A stretch of 64,000 nucleotides of DNA from Chitinophagaceae bacterium UBA4411. Its GTDB lineage: Bacteria > Bacteroidota > Bacteroidia > Chitinophagales > Chitinophagaceae. A program made the translations under genes and the position numbers. The notes beneath the pieces are model-generated. The model was not told the DNA's origin. It saw only the letters and a list, made by a program, of their open reading frames with translations, and did not search any database. Of the stretch, positions 42,512-51,298 are shown in pieces. Every line of letters starts with the position of its first letter. Within the stretch, counting starts at the first letter, position 1. Location: NCBI GenBank assembly GCA_002400415.1, contig DGQP01000005.1, positions 682,372 to 746,371 on the forward strand, given 5' to 3'.

Positions 42512-43258
42512 ATGCTGAAAAGAGAAAGACAAGACTTTATTCTGCATGAAGTGAACCTCCATAACAGGGTGTTTACCGCTGATCTTTCAGAGGCTATCAA
42601 TGTATCTGAGGATACAATCCGCAGGGATTTACAGGAATTAGCTGATACCGGTAAAATCATTAAAGTACACGGGGGCGCCCTTTCCAAATCATTCCAGGCC
42701 AGTTTCAATGTCAATGGTGTTTATTCATTAGATAATAAAAAGATCATTGCGGGGAAAGCGGTGACTCTTATTAAAGATGACATGTTTGTGCTCACCACAG
42801 GTGGAACAACGATCATTGAGTTAGCCAAATCATTACCCGAAAATTTAAAAGCCACTTTCATCACCGGCAGCTTGCAGGCGGCGATGGAATATGTGCACCA
42901 CCCGAATATTGATATTCTTTTTATTGGTGACCGTGTTTCTAAAAATTCAAGAATAACCGTTGGCGGGGAAGCGATCTCCCGTATCAGGCAGATCAGGGCT
43001 GATTTGTGCATATTGGGTATTAATGCAATTGATGCTGCTAATGGTATAACGGATAATGATTGGGATGTGGTGCAGGTAAAAAGGGCAATGATAGAATCAT
43101 CAGAAAAAGTGGTGGCTTTATCCATTTCCGAAAAATTAAACTCATCCCAGCGGATCAATGTATGTGGTCTTGAAGAAATCGATATGCTGATCACAGAACT
43201 CGAACCCGGTGATCCGCAACTCGCAGCTTATGTGAAGGCCGGGGTAAAAGTGGTATAA
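42512..43258 (+). CDS. DeoR family transcriptional regulator
   Basis: A 248-residue regulator. The N-terminal winged helix-turn-helix (RERQDFILHEVNLHNRVFTADLSEAINVSEDTIRRDLQELADTGKIIKVHGGAL) is the DeoR DNA-binding domain with HGGAL at its end. The C-terminal DeoRC sugar-phosphate-sensing domain shows TTGGTTIIELAKSLP, IDILFIGDRVSKNSRITVGGEA and LGINAIDAANGITDNDWDVVQVKRAMIESSEKVVALSISEKLNS. Effectors are usually phosphorylated sugars. The susC gene follows after 45 bases, and anmK is divergent, so these are plausible targets. Confidence 0.94.
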   Translation: MLKRERQDFILHEVNLHNRVFTADLSEAINVSEDTIRRDLQELADTGKIIKVHGGALSKSFQASFNVNGVYSLDNKKIIAGKAVTLIKDDMFVLTTGGTTIIELAKSLPENLKATFITGSLQAAMEYVHHPNIDILFIGDRVSKNSRITVGGEAISRIRQIRADLCILGINAIDAANGITDNDWDVVQVKRAMIESSEKVVALSISEKLNSSQRINVCGLEEIDMLITELEPGDPQLAAYVKAGVKVV

Positions 43259-43303
43259 GTCTTTTTGTAAACCTATATAGTTTTTAACTCTAAAAATTGC
43301 ATT

Positions 43304-46300
43304 ATGAAAAATCTGCTTTGGTTAAGGCAGGGGCGGTGGAGGGCTTTTTCTTTCCTCTTGTTCCTGCAGCTTGCTGCTCTCCTGGTTACAGCCCAGGTCC
43401 GTGTGTCCGGTAAGGTAACCGGAATTGACGGAAATGGTATTGCTTCTGTTTCTGTACAACTTCGTGGCACAGCGATCGGTACGGCATCAGATGCGAATGG
43501 TCTTTATAGTTTTACAGCGGATATAAAGCCCGGTTCATACACAGTGATTTTTTCCGGTATTGGTTATAAGACAACCGAAAAGGCGCTATCGGTTGGTAAT
43601 GCTGCGTCCTATACAGTAGATGCGCAATTGACTGATGATGCATTAAAGCTGGATGAAGTCGTGGTTACCGGTACTTCACAAGGAACCACACGTAAACAAT
43701 TAGGAAGTTATGTCAGTACAGTAAGGGCTGACCAGTTGACTAAAGGAGCCACAGGTAATGTTTTAGCCGCTTTACAGGGAAAAACAGCCGGTGCGCAAAT
43801 AGTTCAGAATAGTGGTGATCCGGGAGGTGGTATCTCCGTCCGCTTACGGGGTATCAGCTCTATATCCAGTTCCAGCGAGCCTTTATATATCGTGGACGGA
43901 GTGATTGTGAATAATGCGACAACCCGGGTTACAAATACGAGTAACAACTATGACGGACAAAACTTTGTAGGCGCAATTGGTCAAAATCGTTTGGCTGATA
44001 TTAACCCTGCTGATATTGAAAGAATCGAAGTATTGAACGGCGCTGCTGCAGCTGCTATTTATGGATCACGGGCGAATGCAGGTGTGGTTCAGATATTTAC
44101 AAAAAGAGGAAGTTCAGGTGCTCCGGTAGTTAGTTTCTCCACCAACGTGATGGTAAGTTCATTGAGAAAGAGTGTACCGGTGAACCAGTCTCCTACCAAA
44201 TTTGGCGGCCCTACTGATGGTGCCGGTGCTCAAACACAGGATATCTTAACTCCTGCACTCACAAATACTACGGCGGTAACAAGGTATGATTATAATGACT
44301 ATATATTTCGTACCGGCATCGGAACAGACAATAATGTTTCTGTAGCCGGAGGGAAAGACAAAACAAAATATTATACATCGGCTTCTTATTTCAAGAATGA
44401 GGGTATTATCAAGAATACTGATTTCAGGAGATACAGTTTCAGGGTAAACCTTGACCAGGGAGTTGGTGAAAAAGTGAATTTCAATATTGGTTTGAATTAT
44501 ATTAATAGCTTAAGTAATGAAAAGCCGGATGGTAATTCATTTTTCTCCCCGATGAATTCTATTAATATTATCGGGAATTTCCATAATATCTGGGAAAGAG
44601 ATGCATTGGGCAACCTGAAGGCAGTAGGGGAAAGGGGGCGTGTAAATCCGGTTTCTATTATAGAAGATATCAAGCAACAGCAGGAAACAAACAGGATACT
44701 GGCGAATGCAGGTCTGAAAGTGAGACCTTTCAAAGGGCTTACAATAGATTATACGATGGGGATTGATCAATATAATCAGAAGGGAACAACATTCATTCCC
44801 CCGTTTGCCTATAATGTAAGCGATGGTTTCTTTGGTGGTGGCGCTGCACTTGATCCTACAAGAAATGGTTATGCCAGTGCAGCCAGTTATAATTTCTTCC
44901 AGATAAATAATGAAGTAAATGCGACCTACCAGACCAAAGTAACCCCTGATATCAACTCAACCACACAGGTTGGCTATTCCGTACAATATGAGAAAAGCAG
45001 TTATTCGTTATTACACGGAAGAGGGCTGGCGCCATTTGTACAAACTGTTAACGGAGCCAGTACATTATTACAGGGAACAGATGAAAGGGGAGAGCTATCT
45101 GTTTCAGGGTATTATTTGCAACAAAATTTCAGTTATAAAAGCTTATTGTATGTCACAGGCGCTGTAAGGGTGGATGGCTCTTCTGTGTTTGGGGCAGATC
45201 AGCGGAATCAGAAATATTTCAAGGCAAGTGGCAGCTATGTGATCAGCGAGCATGAGTTCTGGAAAAAATCAGACATCAAAAAAATCTGGAATTTTGCCAA
45301 ACTTCGCTTAGCCTATGGTGAAAGCGGGAACCTGACCGGGATCGGGGCTTATGCAAGATTTAATACCTACAGCAGTAATTCTTTTGTGAGCAGAACATCC
45401 CTGGTTTCCAGCAGCACACTGGCTAATACAAATGTGAAACCTGAACGGCAGCAGGAATTGGAATTTGGTATTGATCTCGGTTTCTTTAACAGCAGGCTGA
45501 ATATACAAACCAATATTTACAGCAAAAAAGTGGATGACCTGCTGATCAACCGTTTCATTGCACCTACAACAGGATTCAGTAGCCTGCTGGATAATTTCGG
45601 CAGCCTGGAAAATAAAGGTTTTGAAATAGTCGTAAATGCAAAACCAATTGCAACAAAGGATTTCAACTGGTCTGTAACAGCAATTTATAACCATAACAGG
45701 AATAAAGCCGTGAAAATCGGCCAGGCACTGACTTTATTAAGCACTAACTCCGGATCGCCTGTTGCTATTATTGAAGGGCAACCTATTGGTGTTTTCTATG
45801 GTGCCTTCTTTGCATTGGATGGAAGCGGCAACCTGGTAAAAAATGGATCCGGCTTCCCGCAGGGAGAAAGAGGCATTCAGACCAGCGCATTAAATTATAC
45901 AGTTACAAGAGACCCTTCAACAGGATTGCCTGTTGGCACAAATCCTCTGGTGCGTAAGATTATTGGTGATCCGAACCCTGATTATACAGGGAGCTTAGTC
46001 AATGAATTGACATATAAGAAAGCCAGCCTTCGCATACAATTAGACGCGGTACAGGGTGTGGATGTATTTAACGCTGACTGGAGAACAAGACAGGGTGTTG
46101 GGAATGGTAAAGAGGCTGAAAAAGAGCAAACAGGTGTTTATCCCCGCGGCTATATCAATAGTTTTTATGCCACTGTTGAACAATGGCGTATAGATGACGG
46201 ATCTTTTGTCAAACTCAGGGAGGTCTCTTTGAGCTATGCTTTCGGTAGCCTGAAAATGTTCAAAGATATTACCTTAAGTGTCAGTGGCCGCAACCTGATC

Positions 46301-46432
46301 AGCTGGGATAATTATAAAGGGTATGATCCGGAAGTAAACGCCGGTGGTCAGAGCACAATCTTAAGGGGAATTGATTTTGGCGCTGTTCCTATTCCAAAAA
46401 CGTTTAGTATAGGGCTTTCAGCAAAATTCTAA
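43304..46432 (+). CDS. SusC/RagA-type TonB-dependent outer-membrane receptor
   Basis: A 1042-residue outer-membrane transporter. Residues 1-30 are a signal peptide, 33-110 a carboxypeptidase-regulatory-like domain (VRVSGKVTGIDGNGIASVSVQLRGT), LDEVVVTG near 116-123 is the TonB-box region, and NVLAALQGKTAGAQIVQNSGDPGGGISVRLRGISSI...EPLYIVDGV is the plug domain with the SusC signature. The remaining about 800 residues form the barrel, ending in IGLSAKF. The DeoR-family gene precedes it by 45 bases and susD follows after 19. No glycoside hydrolase or surface-binding gene is nearby, so the substrate is not readable from context. Confidence 0.96.
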   Translation: MKNLLWLRQGRWRAFSFLLFLQLAALLVTAQVRVSGKVTGIDGNGIASVSVQLRGTAIGTASDANGLYSFTADIKPGSYTVIFSGIGYKTTEKALSVGNAASYTVDAQLTDDALKLDEVVVTGTSQGTTRKQLGSYVSTVRADQLTKGATGNVLAALQGKTAGAQIVQNSGDPGGGISVRLRGISSISSSSEPLYIVDGVIVNNATTRVTNTSNNYDGQNFVGAIGQNRLADINPADIERIEVLNGAAAAAIYGSRANAGVVQIFTKRGSSGAPVVSFSTNVMVSSLRKSVPVNQSPTKFGGPTDGAGAQTQDILTPALTNTTAVTRYDYNDYIFRTGIGTDNNVSVAGGKDKTKYYTSASYFKNEGIIKNTDFRRYSFRVNLDQGVGEKVNFNIGLNYINSLSNEKPDGNSFFSPMNSINIIGNFHNIWERDALGNLKAVGERGRVNPVSIIEDIKQQQETNRILANAGLKVRPFKGLTIDYTMGIDQYNQKGTTFIPPFAYNVSDGFFGGGAALDPTRNGYASAASYNFFQINNEVNATYQTKVTPDINSTTQVGYSVQYEKSSYSLLHGRGLAPFVQTVNGASTLLQGTDERGELSVSGYYLQQNFSYKSLLYVTGAVRVDGSSVFGADQRNQKYFKASGSYVISEHEFWKKSDIKKIWNFAKLRLAYGESGNLTGIGAYARFNTYSSNSFVSRTSLVSSSTLANTNVKPERQQELEFGIDLGFFNSRLNIQTNIYSKKVDDLLINRFIAPTTGFSSLLDNFGSLENKGFEIVVNAKPIATKDFNWSVTAIYNHNRNKAVKIGQALTLLSTNSGSPVAIIEGQPIGVFYGAFFALDGSGNLVKNGSGFPQGERGIQTSALNYTVTRDPSTGLPVGTNPLVRKIIGDPNPDYTGSLVNELTYKKASLRIQLDAVQGVDVFNADWRTRQGVGNGKEAEKEQTGVYPRGYINSFYATVEQWRIDDGSFVKLREVSLSYAFGSLKMFKDITLSVSGRNLISWDNYKGYDPEVNAGGQSTILRGIDFGAVPIPKTFSIGLSAKF

Positions 46433-46451
46433 ATTTTCTAAAAAACTAATT

Positions 46452-47750
46452 ATGAAAAATAAAATAAATAAACTGGTACTAATAGCAGCCATTGCAGGTA
46501 CTGCTGTTATTCAAACCGGGTGTAAGAAGGATTTCGACAATCCTAATGCCGCCACTGATGATCAGGTATTCAGCTCACCGAAAGGGCTAACAGGGGCCGC
46601 AGTCGGTTTACAAAGGGTATATACACTGGGGAGAGGAAGTTCATTATATAACCTGATCACGATTAACGGGCTTACCACCAGTGAGCTGATCGTGGTGAAT
46701 ACGGGTAATACAGCAGAAGTACAACTCGCAGCCGGAGGTACCAGCGTGGATGGTAATCACTCAATGCTTACACAGTTCTGGACCACCTGTAATAAGATCG
46801 TTTATGATGCTGATAAGATAATTGATAATGCCAAAAATCTTTCAGATAAGAATTATGCAAGCGGCTTAATAGCTTATGCAAGTATTTTCAAAGCGCTGTC
46901 AATTGGAAATATGTCGCAATTCTGGGAAAAGGTACCGGCAGGAATCGGAACGAATGTAACATTTATTGACAGGGTGGATGGGTTTCAAAAAGCTATTACG
47001 GTTATAGATGATGCGTTAGCGGCCATTGCCGCTAATACAATCAGCGCTTCTTTCAGTGCCAATGTGCCCGCAGGTATTGATATCACAAATACCCTCTATG
47101 CGCTGAAAGCAAGATATTCTTTATATGCTGGGTTGTATTCACAGGCATTATCAGCGGCCAACCTGGTCGATCTTACAAAAAAATCAACGTTCAACTTTGA
47201 TGCGTTGTCATTAAACCCTGTATTCGAAACAGCCACTTCTACTAACAACGTAGTGCAGGTGAAAGATTCAACATTGGGTTTGCTGGTGCCATTACAACCA
47301 TCACTGACGGATGGGAGGGTTCCTTTTTATACATCGATCAACCCAACTATATCACCCCGTTTTCGCATCAACGGTTTCTTTAATGCAGCAGGGGTGGCTA
47401 TCCCTGTCTACCTGCCGGGAGAAATTACACTGATCAAAGCAGAGTGCTATGCAAGACAGGCTTCGCCAGACCTTTCAACAGGAACAACAGAACTGAATAA
47501 GGTAGTACAGAAAACAAATGATCCTTTTGGTGTGAATGCTAATGAGCCAGCTGCAACACCGGCCACTATTGCGGAATTGTTAGAACAAATCTATCGTCAT
47601 CGTTGTATTGAATTGTTTATGAGTGGTCAGAAGCTGGAAGATATGCGTCGTTTTGGAAGACCCAATGCCGAGAAGAAACGAAACCTGATGCCCTACCCGC
47701 TCAGGGAAAGGGATAATAATCCCAATACGCCTCCTGATCCCGCTTTTTAA
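46452..47750 (+). CDS. SusD/RagB-family lipoprotein
   Basis: A 432-residue outer-membrane lipoprotein partner of the SusC-type receptor. The leader KLVLIAAIAGTAVIQTGC ends in a lipobox with Cys24. FDNPNAATDDQVFSSPKGLTGAAVGLQRVYT and LLEQIYRHRCIELFMSGQKLEDMRRFGRP (near 380-410) are SusD-family signatures; the TPR-like helices lie between. It is shorter than the usual 500-550 residues. It is spaced 19 bases from susC and followed by a terminator. Together they bind and import a nutrient at the cell surface; which one is unknown. Confidence 0.94.
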   Translation: MKNKINKLVLIAAIAGTAVIQTGCKKDFDNPNAATDDQVFSSPKGLTGAAVGLQRVYTLGRGSSLYNLITINGLTTSELIVVNTGNTAEVQLAAGGTSVDGNHSMLTQFWTTCNKIVYDADKIIDNAKNLSDKNYASGLIAYASIFKALSIGNMSQFWEKVPAGIGTNVTFIDRVDGFQKAITVIDDALAAIAANTISASFSANVPAGIDITNTLYALKARYSLYAGLYSQALSAANLVDLTKKSTFNFDALSLNPVFETATSTNNVVQVKDSTLGLLVPLQPSLTDGRVPFYTSINPTISPRFRINGFFNAAGVAIPVYLPGEITLIKAECYARQASPDLSTGTTELNKVVQKTNDPFGVNANEPAATPATIAELLEQIYRHRCIELFMSGQKLEDMRRFGRPNAEKKRNLMPYPLRERDNNPNTPPDPAF

Positions 47751-47788
47751 ATTTTTGCAGACATAGAACAAGTAAGCAGTTAGTGTGT

Positions 47789-47816
47789 AAAAGGTTGCCA
47801 GCAATGGCAACCTTTT
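47789..47816. terminator. Terminator between susD and bioA
   Basis: AAAAGGTTGCCA, loop GCAA, TGGCAACCTTTT: a 12-bp perfect stem, 38 bases after the susD stop and touching the bioA stop on the other strand. Confidence 0.92.
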
Positions 47817-49102
47817 TATATATGCTCAATGATCAGCCAGAGGCTGTTGTACACCTGTTGCAGCTGTTCTGTTGTAATGCAATAAGGCGGCATAATATAA
47901 ACAGTATTACCCAGCGGCCGCAGAAATACATGGTGTTGCAGGGCCAGTTGCATCGTTTCTTCTTTTACTTTATTGAGATATTCTTTTTTGTCAGAATGAA
48001 ATTCAAAAGCAAGGATAGTACCCAGGCTGCGGGCATTCATTACCTTTTTATTACGGTTGATCTCTTGTACGAAGTGCCGGTTTGAAACAGTTATGTTTTC
48101 TATACTGCTGATGCAATTTTCCTGTTGCAGCAGGTCTAAACTGGCTAATGCCGCAGCACAGGCGATGGGATTGCCTGTATAGGAATGGCCATGAAAAAAA
48201 GTCTTATACAGGTCGTCCTGCAGGAATGCATCGAATATTTTTTGTGTACAGGCTGTGATCGCCAGGGGGAGACTTCCGCCTGTCAATCCTTTGGATAAGC
48301 AAATGATATCCGGTTTATGATGCAGGTATTCCGATGCAAAAAGATGACCTGTTCTTCCAAACCCGGTCATCACTTCATCAGCAATACATAGTATTTCGTT
48401 TTGCTTCAGCTGGCAGATGAGTTCGTTCAGCCATGTTGCCTGATACATATTCATACCGCCGGCTCCCTGCACCAGGGGCTCATAAATAAAACAGGCGATC
48501 TCCTCATAGCGCAGGTGCTGAAGAGCTAAGGGCGCATTGGGCTCAAGGAAGATCACTTCAAACAGGTATTTGTCAAAAGCCATAGTAAATACTCCTCTTT
48601 CGCTTACACTCATCGCCCCGAATGTATCGCCATGGTATGAATTTCGTAAGGCCAGTATTTTATTTCTTTTTCCCTGATCCTTGTTCAAATGAAATTGTAT
48701 CGCCATTTTCAATGCCACTTCCACAGCAGTTGAACCATTGTCTGAATAAAAAGCCTTTGAGAATTGCCCGGGCAGCAGGGGCAATAAGCGTTCAGCTAAT
48801 TGTACTGCCGGTTCATGCGTGCAGCCGGCAAAGATCACATGCTCCAGCTGCCGTGCCTGTTCATATATTTTTTCAGCAATATACGGGTGAGCATGGCCAT
48901 GGATATTGGTCCACCAGCTGCTGATAGCATCGATGTATCTGTTCCCCCTTTCATCCACCAGGTAAACGCCTTCTCCCCGGGTAATGGCCAGTGGTGAAGA
49001 GGCTGTTTTATGCTGGGTATAAGGGTGCCAGATAACGGATTGATCCCTTTCAGCCAGTGTTTTGTTCAGTTCGGTCGGCAAAGTATAGTTTTGAGCTGTC
49101 AA
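47816..49102 (-). CDS. bioA: Adenosylmethionine-8-amino-7-oxononanoate aminotransferase
   Basis: A class III PLP aminotransferase of biotin synthesis that converts KAPA to DAPA with S-adenosylmethionine as amino donor. Marks: AERDQSVIWHPYTQHK at the start, DAISSWWTNIHGHAHPYI, YSDNGSTAVEVALKMAIQFH, LALRNSYHGDTFGAMSVS, LCIADEVMTGFGRTG and CLSKGLTGGSLPLAI, whose Lys binds PLP. There is no ATG at the expected place. TTG 49102 gives 428 residues; TTG 49081 or TTG 49156 are alternatives, and an overlapping palindromic -7 box would favour 49081. Other bio genes are absent from the window. Confidence 0.93.
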   Translation of the reverse strand: MTAQNYTLPTELNKTLAERDQSVIWHPYTQHKTASSPLAITRGEGVYLVDERGNRYIDAISSWWTNIHGHAHPYIAEKIYEQARQLEHVIFAGCTHEPAVQLAERLLPLLPGQFSKAFYSDNGSTAVEVALKMAIQFHLNKDQGKRNKILALRNSYHGDTFGAMSVSERGVFTMAFDKYLFEVIFLEPNAPLALQHLRYEEIACFIYEPLVQGAGGMNMYQATWLNELICQLKQNEILCIADEVMTGFGRTGHLFASEYLHHKPDIICLSKGLTGGSLPLAITACTQKIFDAFLQDDLYKTFFHGHSYTGNPIACAAALASLDLLQQENCISSIENITVSNRHFVQEINRNKKVMNARSLGTILAFEFHSDKKEYLNKVKEETMQLALQHHVFLRPLGNTVYIMPPYCITTEQLQQVYNSLWLIIEHI

Positions 49103-49108
49103 AACTAT
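49085..49108. promoter_or_regulatory. Palindrome with divergent -7 boxes between bioA and the ECF sigma gene
   Basis: ATAGTTTTGA, spacer GCTG, TCAAAACTAT: perfect 10-bp arms. Each arm holds TAGTTTTG, a TAnnTTTG match, one on each strand (49086-49093 plus, 49100-49107 minus). It could be a divergent promoter, an operator, or both. The plus-strand copy would give the sigma gene a leader of about 100 bases. Confidence 0.5.
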
Positions 49109-49199
49109 TAGCTTGGGATCAAACCCGGAAAGAATTTTGACGAGAACCCGGTGCAACGAACAACAGAACAGAATTGTCAGTCAACATGATTCAGCGATT

Positions 49200-49766
49200 A
49201 TGGATGAACGCCAACTGGTAAAAGACTGCCTGAAGGGAAAACCAGAAGCGCAGCGGCAATTGTATGAGCGGTTTGCAAAAACGATGCTCGGGGTTTGCTA
49301 TCGCTATACCCGGTCGCTGGCGGATGCTGAAGATGTACTGCAGGAAGGATATGTAAGGGTGTTTACAGGACTGAAACAATACAAGTTTGAAGGGGAGTTA
49401 GGCGCCTGGGTGCGCCGGGTGATGGTGAATACGGCTTTAAATTACCTGAAGCGGAACCGCAAATACCGGGACGAGATGTTTTTTACTGACCAGCAGCCAT
49501 TGCTGCACCCGGTAGCCGACGGCGATCCTGCTATAAACCTGCAGGCTAAAGAGCTGGCCGACCTGATACGTCAGTTACCACATGGATACCAGACGATTTT
49601 CAACCTGCATGCTGTGGAAGGATATTCTCATGTGGAAATAGGAGAGATGCTCGGGATCAGCGATGGCACATCCCGTTCACAATACGCAAGGGCCCGTTCC
49701 CTGCTGATCAGCTGGCTTGAGGAAATTACTGTTGAAAAAAAAATTAAGAACTATGCCGGTCAATGA
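49200..49766 (+). CDS. ECF-type RNA polymerase sigma factor
   Basis: A 188-residue sigma-70-family factor. Region 2: LVKDCLKGKPEAQRQLYERFAKTMLGVCYRYTRSLADAEDVLQEGYVRVFTGLKQYKFEGELGAWVRRVMVNTALNYLKRN. Region 4: LADLIRQLPHGYQTIFNLHAVEGYSHVEIGEMLGISDGTSRSQYARARSLLISWL, with the helix-turn-helix. Both domains are intact, unlike the sigma-like gene at 19525. ATG 49200 is preferred over 49113. The stop overlaps by 14 bases the start of the next gene, which looks like its membrane anti-sigma partner, so the pair should be co-translated. Confidence 0.95.
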   Translation: MDERQLVKDCLKGKPEAQRQLYERFAKTMLGVCYRYTRSLADAEDVLQEGYVRVFTGLKQYKFEGELGAWVRRVMVNTALNYLKRNRKYRDEMFFTDQQPLLHPVADGDPAINLQAKELADLIRQLPHGYQTIFNLHAVEGYSHVEIGEMLGISDGTSRSQYARARSLLISWLEEITVEKKIKNYAGQ

Positions 49767-51258
49767 ATTTGAGCAACAGGTGCAGCAGAAACTGGGGGAG
49801 CTGCAACTACAACCTTCCGGCGAAGTGTGGGAGGAAGTAGAAAGACGTATCCAAAAGGAAAAGAAACGCCGCAGAGTGATCTTCTGGTGGATCTTCCCGC
49901 TTGTACTGTTGGGAGGCGGAGCAGCTTTGTACCTGCTTAATGATAAAAAAGAAAAGCAGGTGATAACAGAACAACAACCAGCTCAGTTTACAGCTGAGAA
50001 AAATGATAACCTGAAGAAGGAGGAAACCAGCAATACCGGACTGAATAATAACAATACTACTAATACAACGAAAGAAAATAATATAGCAAACCCGGATCAA
50101 GCTACCGGTATCAGTAAAAACAAAATAATTGAAGCTGCTAAGGAAACCGGGCCGGTACCGGTACAATCATCTGAAATAACAGCTCAGGCTTCCGGGATCA
50201 GCAAAAAGAAAAATTCGGCACGGAAAATTAAAAACAATGAGAATAGCGGGGAAAATATGCTGACGACTGTCGCTGCAGCCGGAAAGCGGAAAAAAGAACA
50301 GCCCGCCAATCCAATAACCGTACCTACTGGTGAGGTACCGGGAGGAAGAGAAGATGTAAAAACGCAACGGGTGACGGATGAGAAGCCGCCGTCTGTAACG
50401 GCAGCGAATGATATTGCAGTGGCAGGTGATAAAAAAGATACAACAACCGGAATACAGCCGGAAGTTAAAAATGAACAGGAAGCAGAAGCAGTCTCTGTGA
50501 ACAGTCAAACAAAAAAGGCGGAAGGGAAAAATAACAAATGGGAGTTTGCTGTTCATGCAACAGCCGGTGCATCCGGTTTAAGTGAAGGTGTATCTTTTTT
50601 TGATGCACAAAAAAGCGCAGATGTTTTCAGCAGCCCGGGGGCCGGGGGGCAATTAAACATGGGTGGCCCGCTTGCACCTGTAACTGCAGCTGCGCCCGAA
50701 AACAGTTTTTACTGGCAGGCCGGTATATCTGCAAAACGAAAACTGTCAAAGAAAACGGCTGTTTCAGCAGGATTTGACTTTTCAGCTTACACTACGGTTC
50801 GTGCCACGGGAATATTTATTGAAACGTCAAGGATGGTGAATAACGGGTTAAGCAATTTTACAGTTGCCGACTATTATTATAGCGGCACTTCCCGCACATA
50901 TAAGAACAGGTATTATTTTCTCCAGGTCCCGGTTTCATTTCACTGGCAGTTTAACAAAGGGAAAAAACTTCCTCTTGAATGGCAGAACGGCCTTTCTGCG
51001 GGATGGATGACAAACACGAATGCACTGGTGTACAGCCCGGCCTCTAATGTTTTCTTTCAGGATAATTCTTCATTCAACAAATTCCAGCTGGCTTACCAGT
51101 CTGGTATTACAGCAAGGTTCTTCCATCAGTCAAAACATCCGCTAACTGCCGGCATCGTTTTCAACTATCACCCGGGTAAACTGGAAAAAGTAAAAACGAC
51201 TGATGGTAATCATCTCGCTTCTTTTGGATTGCGGCTTGGCTGGGTTTTAAAAAAATAA
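49753..51258 (+). CDS. Anti-sigma-like protein with inner-membrane helix and C-terminal outer-membrane-type barrel
   Basis: A 501-residue protein. Residues 1-38 are a short cytoplasmic part (EFEQQVQQKLGELQLQPSGEVWEEVERRIQKEKKRRR), about 40-60 one transmembrane helix (VIFWWIFPLVLLGGGAALYLL). About 65-265 are hydrophilic, Asn/Thr/Lys/Glu-rich and probably disordered. About 270-501 show alternating strands (WEFAVHATAGASGL, YWQAGISAKRKLSKKTAVSAGFDFSAY, YYFLQVPVSFHWQFN, LASFGLRLGWVLKK) of an outer-membrane beta-barrel. ATG 49753 overlaps the sigma gene by 14 bases. The layout suggests one chain that spans from the cytoplasm to the outer membrane and restrains the sigma factor. The barrel call is from pattern only. 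Confidence 0.75.
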   Translation: MPVNEFEQQVQQKLGELQLQPSGEVWEEVERRIQKEKKRRRVIFWWIFPLVLLGGGAALYLLNDKKEKQVITEQQPAQFTAEKNDNLKKEETSNTGLNNNNTTNTTKENNIANPDQATGISKNKIIEAAKETGPVPVQSSEITAQASGISKKKNSARKIKNNENSGENMLTTVAAAGKRKKEQPANPITVPTGEVPGGREDVKTQRVTDEKPPSVTAANDIAVAGDKKDTTTGIQPEVKNEQEAEAVSVNSQTKKAEGKNNKWEFAVHATAGASGLSEGVSFFDAQKSADVFSSPGAGGQLNMGGPLAPVTAAAPENSFYWQAGISAKRKLSKKTAVSAGFDFSAYTTVRATGIFIETSRMVNNGLSNFTVADYYYSGTSRTYKNRYYFLQVPVSFHWQFNKGKKLPLEWQNGLSAGWMTNTNALVYSPASNVFFQDNSSFNKFQLAYQSGITARFFHQSKHPLTAGIVFNYHPGKLEKVKTTDGNHLASFGLRLGWVLKK

Positions 51259-51298
51259 TCCTGCAGGCGCAACGCTGTTCTTTACCCTGTTGTCAGTA

